Source: Lachnospiraceae bacterium
Lineage (GTDB): Bacteria > Bacillota > Clostridia > Lachnospirales > Lachnospiraceae
Length of the DNA: 64,000 nucleotides
Reading direction: 5' to 3'
NCBI GenBank assembly: GCA_025758065.1
Contig: CP107199.1
Coordinates: forward strand, 62,001 to 126,000
The notes under the pieces are model-generated. The model worked only from the letters and a program-made list of their open reading frames with translations, made no database searches and had not been told where the DNA came from. A program made the translations under genes and the position numbers. Positions 6,251 to 15,600 of this stretch are shown here, piece after piece (the stretch's first letter is position 1; each line of letters opens with the position of its first letter).

Positions 6251-7942
6251 TTAATAATCCATACCACATGCATATGCCCTTTCAATCAGCGCACGGTCAT
6301 TAACCACTGCATCATAGAAGCGGAATCCACCGGAGAAGTTGTATGTTTCATAACCGTTTCCTTCCAGAATACGGCTGGCAATGTAGCTGCGCAGACCACT
6401 TTGGCATATCAAGTAAACAGGCTTTCCCTTCTCAATTTCATTGATACGTTCCCTTAGTTCATCTACAGGAATATTTCTGAATCCATCCATATGCCCCCTG
6501 TTAAACTCACCTACAGTTCTCACATCCAGCAATACAACACTTTTATCTTTAGAAATCTTATCCATATCTTCCAGATGCCATTGTTTTAAGGTACCTTTTG
6601 CTATATTGTCTATCATGAATCCTGCCATATTTACAGGATCCTTGGCAGAGGAATACGGCGGTGCATATGCAAGATCCAGATCTTTCAGCTGGGTTGCCTT
6701 CAGCCCTGCATGAATTGCTGTTGCCAGCACATCAATACGTTTATCAACTCCTTCATATCCAATAATCTGAGCACCAAGCAAACGATAAGTCTCTTTTTCA
6801 AAAACCACCTTCATGGTCATCACTTTTCCACCAGGATAGTAACCGGCATGACTCATAGGAGAAAGAATTACTGTATCTACATCTAATCCTGACTTTTTGG
6901 CATTGGTTTCATTGATACCTGTAGTGGCTGCTGTCATATCAAATACTTTGATAACGGAGCTTCCCTGACTGCCCAGGTAACGGCTGTCACCACCACAAAT
7001 ATTATCAGCGATGATCCTGCCCTGCTTGTTGGCTGGTCCGGCCAAAGAGATCAGCGCATCATCACCCGTAACATAATGTTTTACCTGAACTGCATCACCT
7101 GCTGCATAAATATCCGGTACAGAAGTTTCCATTCTGTCATTCACTACGATACTTCCCTTGATGCCAAGTTCCAGACCAGCTTCTTTTGTTAATGCTGTGT
7201 CTGGTGTAACTCCGATTGCCAGCACCACCATATCAGCCTGAAGGGATGGATTATCTTTTAATAGAACCTCTACTCCATTGTCCTTTTCTTTAAATCCTTC
7301 TACTGTATAGCCCAGTACCAGTTTTATCCCATGCTTTCTCATTTCATTATGGATCATGGATGCCATATCCGGGTCAAATGGGTTCATCAGCTGCTTAGGC
7401 CGCTGGACAATTGTAACATCCATGCCAAGCTCCCTCAAATTTTCTGCCAGTTCCAGACCAATAAAACCGCCACCTGCCAATACAGCCGATTTTGGATGAT
7501 TCTTATTTATATATTCCTTTATCCGAAAAGTGTCTTCTACAGTACGAAGTGTAAAAAGTTTATCCATACCTACTCCGGGAAGTCTCGGCTGTGTTGGCTT
7601 TGCACCTGGAGAGAGGATCAGCTTATCATAGTTTTCTTCAAATATCTCACCATTCTCTAAATTTTTCACTGAAACCGTTTTTCGTTCCGTATGTATGGAG
7701 ATAACTTCATGATGAATTTTCATGTTAATACGGAATCGTTTAAAAAAACTCTCTGGTGTCTGTAGTGTAAGTTCTTCCGGGTCTGTGATCACGTCTCCGA
7801 TATAATATGGAAGCCCACAATTCGCATAGGATATGTATCCGGATCTTTCAAACACAATAATTTCTGCATGTTCATCCAATCTTCGTATTCTTGCTGCAGC
7901 TGTAGCTCCTCCGGCTACACCGCCTACGATTATTACCTTCAT
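6251..7942 (-). CDS. CoA-disulfide reductase fused to rhodanese domain
   Basis: The 563-residue FAD/NAD(P)H-dependent pyridine-nucleotide disulfide reductase has the N-terminal dinucleotide motif VGGVAGGATAA. The single redox cysteine sits in YANCGLPYYIG (about residue 43), as in CoA-disulfide reductases. From about residue 460 a rhodanese domain follows, with active-site loop CQSGLRS. Such CoADR-Rhd fusions reduce CoA-persulfides and polysulfides. The ATG at 7942 is preceded by AGGTGG and lies one base from the stop of the upstream rhodanese gene. Together with rhodanese and thioredoxin it forms a sulfane-sulfur or disulfide reduction operon. Confidence 0.88.
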   Translation of the reverse strand: MKVIIVGGVAGGATAAARIRRLDEHAEIIVFERSGYISYANCGLPYYIGDVITDPEELTLQTPESFFKRFRINMKIHHEVISIHTERKTVSVKNLENGEIFEENYDKLILSPGAKPTQPRLPGVGMDKLFTLRTVEDTFRIKEYINKNHPKSAVLAGGGFIGLELAENLRELGMDVTIVQRPKQLMNPFDPDMASMIHNEMRKHGIKLVLGYTVEGFKEKDNGVEVLLKDNPSLQADMVVLAIGVTPDTALTKEAGLELGIKGSIVVNDRMETSVPDIYAAGDAVQVKHYVTGDDALISLAGPANKQGRIIADNICGGDSRYLGSQGSSVIKVFDMTAATTGINETNAKKSGLDVDTVILSPMSHAGYYPGGKVMTMKVVFEKETYRLLGAQIIGYEGVDKRIDVLATAIHAGLKATQLKDLDLAYAPPYSSAKDPVNMAGFMIDNIAKGTLKQWHLEDMDKISKDKSVVLLDVRTVGEFNRGHMDGFRNIPVDELRERINEIEKGKPVYLICQSGLRSYIASRILEGNGYETYNFSGGFRFYDAVVNDRALIERAYACGMDY

Positions 7943-7943
7943 C

Positions 7944-8264
7944 TTATTTTTCCACCTTTCCTGAATAAGCAGCAATGCCACCAATATTATTTACTTTAGA
8001 ATATCCCATTCGTTGCAACATCCCAGTTGCTTGACGACTTCGGGCTCCGGAATAACAGTATACAAACAGCGGTATTTCTGTATTCTTCACTACCGAAACA
8101 ACATTGTTAAGTTGTTGCAATGGCACATTTTTACTTTCTGGTATATGCCCTTCCTGATATTCCTGCGGCGTACGAACATCCAGCAGAACTGCACCAGCAG
8201 TCTTTTTATATTCCTCTATCCCTTGATTAATATTCGCCTGTTTTAAAAAATCAAAAAATCCCAT
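7944..8264 (-). CDS. single-domain rhodanese
   Basis: The 106-residue protein is one rhodanese domain with catalytic loop CYSGARS (Cys about residue 70) and the upstream LLDVRTPQEYQEGHIP motif. It would carry sulfane sulfur as a cysteine persulfide, a natural donor for the CoADR-rhodanese encoded one base downstream. A strong AAGGAGG site precedes the ATG. The gene follows thioredoxin by 12 bp in the same operon. Confidence 0.9.
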   Translation of the reverse strand: MGFFDFLKQANINQGIEEYKKTAGAVLLDVRTPQEYQEGHIPESKNVPLQQLNNVVSVVKNTEIPLFVYCYSGARSRQATGMLQRMGYSKVNNIGGIAAYSGKVEK

Positions 8265-8276
8265 TAACGCACCTCC

Positions 8277-8582
8277 TTAAAGCATCTCTAAGATTGCCTT
8301 CTTAGGTCTTGCCCCTGAAACTTTTGTTACAATCTTCCCATTCTTCATAACCACCAAAGTTGGAATACTCATAATACCAAATTTACTTGCCAGTTCTGGC
8401 TGCTCATCCACATTGATCTTTCCAACTTTGATATCAGGGCGTTCACTTGCTATCTCCTCTATGATAGGAGCCACCATACGACAAGGAGCACACCAAGGAG
8501 CCCAAAAGTCTAAAAGAACGGTTTTCTCGGAATCCATTATTTCATTCTGAAAATTATTTTTATTGATATTAATAGCAGACAT
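8277..8582 (-). CDS. trxA: thioredoxin
   Basis: The 101-residue protein has the thioredoxin fold and the active site WCAPC (Cys about residues 31 and 34; the usual form is WCGPC), plus the conserved SIPT cis-proline loop. It is the first gene of the trx-rhodanese-CoADR operon and probably reduces persulfide or disulfide intermediates made by its neighbours. No thioredoxin reductase is encoded here, so reduction may depend on the host enzyme. The ATG follows AAGGAGG. The promoter has a Crp/Fnr-type site at about -41. Confidence 0.9.
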   Translation of the reverse strand: MSAININKNNFQNEIMDSEKTVLLDFWAPWCAPCRMVAPIIEEIASERPDIKVGKINVDEQPELASKFGIMSIPTLVVMKNGKIVTKVSGARPKKAILEML

Positions 8583-8617
8583 TTTACAGTCCTCCTTGTT
8601 TTTTCTTTTGTGGCTTT

Positions 8618-8659
8618 ATTATAATCTGAAATTCATTTGTTTTCTGTGATATCATCACA
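8618..8659 (-). promoter_or_regulatory. Crp/Fnr-type activated promoter of the trx operon
   Basis: The perfect dyad TGTGAT-ATC-ATCACA (8645-8659) is centred 29 nt upstream of the first base of the -10 box TATAAT (minus strand, 8623-8618). No -35 box is seen. Half-site and spacing match the ferredoxin promoter exactly. Confidence 0.7.
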
Positions 8660-8686
8660 TTATTATCATGATTAATTTTTAACTAA

Positions 8687-8727
8687 TTTATTTTTTCATC
8701 TTATGATCTGATGGCAGTCTCACTTCT
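8687..8727. repeat. 41-bp direct repeat, right copy, bounding the redox island
   Basis: Right partner of 2187-2227, 6500 bp away with two mismatches. This copy is in frame with the sigma-like gene and encodes its last 11 residues and stop codon. Confidence 0.85.
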
Positions 8728-9248
8728 CCGGTCCTTTTCTTCATAATAGAATTCTGTGTTTCCATCTGTGTTGGAATATAATCGCTTTCCTGCAGAAATG
8801 CACCAGCCGCCTCAGCATATGATTCATATCCAGCTGCTTTCATCCTCTTTAACATTTTTGCCAAAGCACTTTTCTTGTCTCTACTTACCTGACGTGTGCT
8901 GATGCCCAGTTCCTCTGCTGTTTCCTTAACCTGTTTTCCCATGATAAAATAATCGCTCACGATTTTCTTTTCTTTCTCTGTCAGATCACTGAAGAGTTCT
9001 TTGAAGAAGATCTCAGTTGTGATATCCGATGCAATATCACGTCCACTATCTGCGATAAAGTCTGTCGCACAACCGTTCTCTGATTCTAATCCACAAAATA
9101 ATACTGTATTATTTCTCTGATGCTGCTGATCGAACATATAATGTTCCTTATTATAAGAAATATTAAGAACTTCCAGCTCCTCTGCAGTAATATTAGCGTA
9201 TTTCACCTTCTGGTATCTGTCGTAAAATGTGTATTTTCTTTTTTCCAT
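8688..9248 (-). CDS. sigma-70 region-4-like regulator of the mobile element
   Basis: The 186-residue protein has a C-terminal sigma-region-4-like HTH (FSDLTEKEKKIVSDYFIMG, then VKETAEELGISTRQVSRDKKSALAKM). Its N-terminal third, beginning MEKRKYTFYDRYQKVKY, is of a type I associate with small sigma-like proteins on Clostridia conjugative elements. I chose the ATG at 9248 because GGAGG lies upstream; the frame extends 38 codons further without a comparable site. The final codons are duplicated at 2187-2227, so this 3' end appears to have been replaced when the redox island inserted. Confidence 0.75.
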   Translation of the reverse strand: MEKRKYTFYDRYQKVKYANITAEELEVLNISYNKEHYMFDQQHQRNNTVLFCGLESENGCATDFIADSGRDIASDITTEIFFKELFSDLTEKEKKIVSDYFIMGKQVKETAEELGISTRQVSRDKKSALAKMLKRMKAAGYESYAEAAGAFLQESDYIPTQMETQNSIMKKRTGEVRLPSDHKMKK

Positions 9249-9413
9249 GATTGTTCCTCCGATTTGTCGTTTTTGTTGATTTGTGACAAATCGAAAATCA
9301 TGGATATCTGGCATAATGCCTGCCTCTTCCCTGCATCTTGATATGCTCTTCCTTTCCGGCATCTACCTGTTAAAAAGGAAGCTTTTTCAAATCTGCAACC
9401 TGTTTTTGGGTAT

Positions 9414-9444
9414 AAAAAAAGGCCATGCCCTTCCGGGCACAGCC
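9414..9444 (-). terminator. strong intrinsic terminator
   Basis: On the minus strand GGCTGTGCCC, a GGAA loop and GGGCATGGCC form a 10-bp stem followed by seven T. It closes the long ICE transcript ending with the helicase fusion gene. A second hairpin lies just upstream. Confidence 0.85.
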
Positions 9445-9462
9445 TGACGCCTTATAATTTGA

Positions 9463-9500
9463 GAAAAGAAAAACCTCCGCAAACATTACGTCTGCGAAGG
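9463..9500 (-). terminator. second intrinsic terminator in tandem
   Basis: On the minus strand CCTTCGCA pairs with TGCGGAGG across an 11-nt loop and is followed by TTTTTCTTTTCT. It is the first of two terminators after the helicase fusion gene. Confidence 0.7.
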
Positions 9501-9553
9501 TCTATTTCTCTCAGCATATCAATTCTAACATGCACGTATTTTCATTGTAATAC

Positions 9554-9619
9554 CATTCACATGCCAGTTTACTGTCAGTTCACTGCCACTTTACTTCCAC
9601 TTTTCTTCCAGTTTATTTC
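9554..9619. repeat. 11-bp tandem units at the 3' end of the helicase fusion gene
   Basis: Six units begin every 11 bp from 9554. The clearest are CAGTTTACTGT, CAGTTCACTGC, CACTTTACTTC, CACTTTTCTTC and CAGTTTATTTC. They span the final codons (WKKSGSKVAVN) and the bases after the stop. This may be a DNA-binding array at one-turn spacing for an ArpU-like regulator; that is inference. Confidence 0.7.
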
Positions 9620-12600
9620 CTCCATCTTATTCTGTATCTTTTCCGGTCGTGTAAATGCCCAGAGCATTGTTGCATACAACCGGATTGCTTTCTTACGGTT
9701 TCGATAGTAAGTGGTGCTTGGCATATCATCCAGCATCAGCATCACATCTTCATTGGTATTTCCTGCTTCAAAATATCTATATTTCAAAAGCCGATAATAC
9801 AGCTGTCCATTCTTTGGATAATCCCTCAAAGCTATCAGGGAATCTCTCATTATTTCCAGCAAACAGAGATTCATATCATTATTCAGAAGCTTTTCCTGAA
9901 TTCTGCGTTTCTCTGCAGTCATTTCTTTTTCCGGTACACCTTTCGCCATCAGCTTCTGTTTCAAGTCATCGTAAACATTGAAACTGCCATCGCCTTTCGG
10001 TGTGCTCAAGTCACAAAAAATGATCTGCGCCGATTTCTGTACAACTGTATCTTTCCAGATTTCATAGCTTTTTTCTGCACAGACCGACACTTTACTGCCC
10101 GGATCGTCTGGCAATAGTTCATTGACCAATCGCTGATCCAGTGCCAGTTTTCTTCCGTCATTGGTAATTTTCAGCATATTGTCTACACTAGCATCTACGC
10201 CACCGTTTCTTACCACTTCCGCACGCTCTCCTAGGCTTGCTACGATTTCTTTCTGCTGTTCTGTTGGTTTCAATACTACAGTTTCGTATTCCGCTTCCGG
10301 TACTGGAAGATTCAACTGATCCGAAGTCTTGATATCTGCAATCTCCTTGAACATATTCATCAGTTCCGGGATATTATAGAATCTGGCGAATCTGGATTTT
10401 GCTCGGTATCCGGTTCCTTCCGGTGCAAGTTCAATGCTGGTCACAACCTCTCCAAACGTGGATGCCCAGGAATCAAATAATCCCAAGCCCATATTCTGTA
10501 ATTTGCTGTTCTGCAGATATCTCTGCATGACATAAAGTTCCGTCATGCTGTTGCTGATCGGTGTGCCCGTTGCAAAGGTAATGCCTTTTCCACCGGTAAT
10601 CTCATCCAGATACTGACATTTATTAAACATATCTGCTGATTTCTGTGCTTCGTTCTGGGCAATTCCGGCTACATTTCTCATTTTTGTATAAAGGAACGCA
10701 TTTTTATAACTGTGTGCCTCGTCTACATACAGATGATCCACTCCCAGTTCTTCAAAGGTAACTACATTATCCTTTTTCTCTTTCTGATTCAGCTTCTCCA
10801 GTCTTGTCATCAGCGTTTTTCTGGTCTTTTCAATCTGCTTTACCGTATAGCGGCCGCCATCCTGCTCATATCTTGCACTCTGGATTGCGATTTCCAGATC
10901 GTCAATCTGCTTCCGCAGCATGGCTTCCTGCCTCTCATCAGAGATTGGGATACGCTCAAACTGGGAATGACCGATGATAATCGCATCATAGTTTCCCATA
11001 GCGATTCTGGCACAGAACTTTTTCCGGTTCGCCGGTTCAAAATCTTTCTTGGTTGCCACCAGGATATTGGCTCCCGGATATAACTGCAGGAACTCGGCTC
11101 CCCACTGCTCTGTCAGATGGTTCGGCACGACAAATAGATTCTTTTGTGATAATCCCAGACGTTTGCTCTCCATTGCAGCCGCTACCATCTCGTAGGTCTT
11201 CCCAGCTCCTACTACATGAGCCAGAAGCACATTATCCCCGTAAAGCTGATGTGCGACAGCATTTTTCTGATGTGGGCGAAGTTCAATTTCCGGGTTCATT
11301 CCTGGGAAAGTCAGATGACTGCCATCGTATTCACGGGGACGGATACTGTTAAACCGTTCATTATAAACTCTTACCAGTCTTTCACGTCTCTGTTGATCTT
11401 TGAAAATCCAATCCTTAAATGCTGCTTTCATGGCATCCTGTTTCTGTGATGCCAGCATAGTTTCTTTTTTATTGAGGACACGAATCTCATCCCCATTTTC
11501 ATTGACACTCTTATCATAGATACGAACATCTTTCAGATTCAGTGTATCTTCCAGAATCCGGTAAGCATTTGCCCTCTCGGTTCCATACGTTGCATAGGCA
11601 AACGCATTTCTTGGACTGTCTGCATTTTTCCCGGTAATCCGCCACTCACCATTCACCTCAGAATATTTTACCTGTATCTCCTTCTGTGCAAGATACCACG
11701 GAGTATGAAGCAGTTCCCTCATAAAGTCCTGATAATCCGATGGTTCAATCCAGGTTGCTCCAATCCTTACTTCGATTTCAGATGCTTCCAGTTCTCTTGG
11801 CTGAACTGCTTCCAATGCACGGACATTCGGTGTGAATTCCGGGTGATTCTCTGCAAAGGTTCTTGCTGTGTTTAACTTCTCCCTGACATTTCCAGATAAA
11901 TACTCATCTCCACTCTCCCACTGGTCTGTCAGTGGGTTCTTAAATATAACTCCAACCAGTTCCTCCGTGATTTTTTCTTCTGTCTTTCCTGTCAGCTGTG
12001 CCATATAGGACAGATCCACCTTTGCTCTTTCATTCAATGATAATGCTAAGGCTTCTGTCGCAGTTTCCACACTGGTTACCGCCACTGCCTTTTTGATGGT
12101 TCGTTTCGTAAACATGTCTGCTTTTCGCTTCAATGTTCCATCTTCGTTCAGGTCTTCCAGAGAACACAACAGACAATAAGAAGCGTCATCAGAAAACGCC
12201 CGCTTGTTTGCATTACTTCCGATGACTCCATACTTTGCTGTGTAAGCATCATATACTTGATTCAATTTCTCCTGCTGTTTGTGAATTTCTTCATCTGTTA
12301 CGGATTCTTCCATCTGCATGGCAATCAGTTCACGCACCGTGTCTCGGATCTCCACCATACCTTTTACACGTTCTGCAGTAGCGGCAGGCATCTTTACCTG
12401 ATTCATCAGAGAGTTAACACGGTAATATACCTGATCATCTACAACCGCATAACTGTAATTACGAACATTCGGATCTGCCGGGATACTCTCTGGTACATCA
12501 TCCAGTTCTGCATCCACATCAACTGCAGGTGCCATATTTCCATGAATATTCCTGACAGCTTCTGCAAGCTGGACTTCAAGATCAGCACCTTCTATCGGCA

Positions 12601-15600
12601 TACAGGTTGTTTCCATACCATACGGACCGGATACCTCTTTCATCTCACCCAGAATCATTTCCGGATGGTCTGCAAAATACTGATTGACCGTAATTCCATT
12701 GGCATCACTTCCAAGATTCACCCACTCCGGCATCTCTTTTGTCATGCTGTCACGCTTCTGGAAGAATAAAATATCTGCACTGACTTCCGTTCCTGCATTT
12801 GCTTTGAATGCTGTGTTCGGCAGGCGGATGGCTCCAAGGAGATCGGCACGTTCTGCCAGATACTTTCGGACTTCCGGTGATGCTTTATCCATGGTTCCTT
12901 TTGTTGTGATCAAAGCTGCCACACCACCCGGACGCAACTGGTCGATTGTCTTTGCCAGAAAATAATCGTGAATCATAAAATTATAGCGGTCATATTGCCT
13001 GTCATTCACTTTATAAGCTCCAAATGGCACATTTCCGATTGCCACATCGAAGAAATCATTCGGATAATCTGTCTTCTCAAAACCTTTAATCTGGATATTG
13101 GCATCTGGGTAAAGCAGTTTTGCAATTCTACCGCTGATACTGTCCAGTTCCACACCATAGAGTTTTGACTGGTTCAGCTTCTCAGGAAGCATTCCAAAGA
13201 AGTTACCAACACCCATGGATGGCTCCAGGATATTTCCTTTTGTAAATCCCAGATTTTCCAACGCCTGATACATACTTTCAATCACGATTGGCTGTGTGTA
13301 ATGGGCATTTAAGGTAGAAGCTCTGGCTGCTGCATATTCTTCCGGTGTAAGGACTGTCTTTAATTCCAGATATTCCGTCTCCCATGCGGATTTTGTTTCA
13401 TCGAAAGCATCAGCAAGACCTCCCCAGCCTACATATCGGGATAAAATCTCCTGTTCGTCTGGTGTGGCATTGCGGTTTTCTTCCTCGCATTTCTTTAAAA
13501 GCTGGATTGCCATGATATTAGCACGGAACTTTTCCTTTGGTGTTCCCTGTCCCAGTTCATCATCTGTGATATGGAAGTTTGTTGCTGGAATATCAGACTG
13601 TTCTGGTGTTATATCTTCCTTTTTTTCTGCATCTTCTACTGCTTCCGGTTGTGTCTCAACTTCCGACGGTTCCTGATTTTCCTCTCGTATTTCCTGCTGA
13701 TCAGAGCCTTCCTGCTCCACTTCCAAAGCCTGCTGAGCTCCTTCCAGATCCGCCTGTCTCTGTGCTTCCTGCCGTTCTTCATACTTTTCCAGTTCTTCCG
13801 GTGATAAGAAATCATCGGTGCGAATCAGCTGACGGACACGTTCTGCAACCTTATTCCACTTTAATAGAACTTCTACATCTGGACTGCCAATCTTCCCTTT
13901 CGCAAGTTTTAATCCTTTCGCATCATGGGAAGCATCGGATTCATACGCTCCCGGTATCCCAGGTGCTGCTCCACCTGTACCATACTCATTTTTCAGAAAC
14001 TCAGCTGCATCCTTTATATCGTGATGTTCCATGAAATACTCATAGATCCGATTCCGTCCTCCGGCAGTGATCCCGCCTCTTCTAAGGACTGCATCTATCT
14101 CATCCTGTGTGATAAAGGAAAGGGCCGGACGTTCGACCGTAAATTTCTGGTCTACCCAGGAACGCTCCCTCTGGAGATCCTGAAAACGCTGGAAATATTC
14201 CGGATTATGCTGAATCTCCCACCTGCGATAATCTTCTGGATTCTCATCCATATCTTTCTGCAGCCATTCAAAGCGATGGGCAATTGCATCTGCTTCCGCT
14301 GAATCTGTCCAAGCTTCCCGCACGACATCCTGCCAATCCGAATATGATTGCTGCTCCTCCCGGTTTCTGCTGGTATCCCGAAAATGGAGTGCAAGAAGAT
14401 TGGTCATTTCTTCCTGCTCCTGTTCAATGGCGTTATTGGAAATCAGATTATCCACGTAACTTCTATCCTCATACATATCCCGGATTCTGTCCGCCGCTTC
14501 TTCCCACGTAACCATGCGATCAAAGTTTCTTCTGGCGGAATCTCCCCGTCGGATACGGATACCATCATTGTCATACCAGATACTGATTTTCTGTCCATCT
14601 ATGGTAAATCCTTTTCCACCTGTTTCATATTCCTCCTTCAGGAAGTTCTGCATTTCTTCATTATCCAGACCTTCAATCAGTCTTGCCGTAATATGAAACA
14701 GTGTATTTTTCTGTCCACTTCCCGTGCGGAGAATATCATCTACTACTTCATCAGAAATAAGAAAAGCGGCTGGCTGTTCTAATGCAGCTGCCGCTTTCCT
14801 TATTTCTCCTAACTGTTCCTCTTCTGTCGGGAACAGACTTAATTGTAAATAATCTCCTGAATTACCAGTTCCTCTGCCTGTGCTTTGATCTGGTTCATGT
14901 GTCTGGTCCATGCCATCCCGTCTGCCATTTTGTCCGGTGCCGGGTTTTTCTCCAGAAGTTCTGACATCAGGTTGTCTACTCTCTGCCTTGCCTGGCTGTC
15001 GATTTCCATCAGATGACTGTCCAGACGGTTCTGTAAGGTCAGAATGTTGAATCTGGCTACTTTGTGGTTTCTCAGATACTCTTTCCTCATCAATCCGTAC
15101 TTCCCGATCGTTCCTCTCGTCTCCTCCAGACTGATATCCGGAATCTGGTACTCTCCATTCTGGCTGTAAGTGATCTCTCTCATGCTCTGTTTCCTCCTTA
15201 TTTTCTCCTCTATCTTCTGTGTTCCTTGTTTTACTTTCACGAATTAACGTGTTAAATTCATTATAAGCTACTTCTTTTTCTTTTGCAACCGTTTTCAGAT
15301 CTTTTTCCAAGTCATTCAACACATATCGTCCAATCTGCATCAATACCGGTCTGCTGATCTCATTCACAGAACTTCCAAGGTGTCCAATAACCTTTAACTG
15401 GTTAAAATCTGTAATATGACGAAAATCCTCTGCATCAAGATATTCCTGCACATCCAGTCCGCATCGGTTCAGTAACACATACCAGACACTGTTTGTCATC
15501 AGTTCCCGGAACTCCACTTTCTGATTCTGTTCATCCAGATCTTCCAGAAAAGTGCCGGCTACATCCATTTGCAGTTCGTCGAAAGCATCCGGCAACCAGG

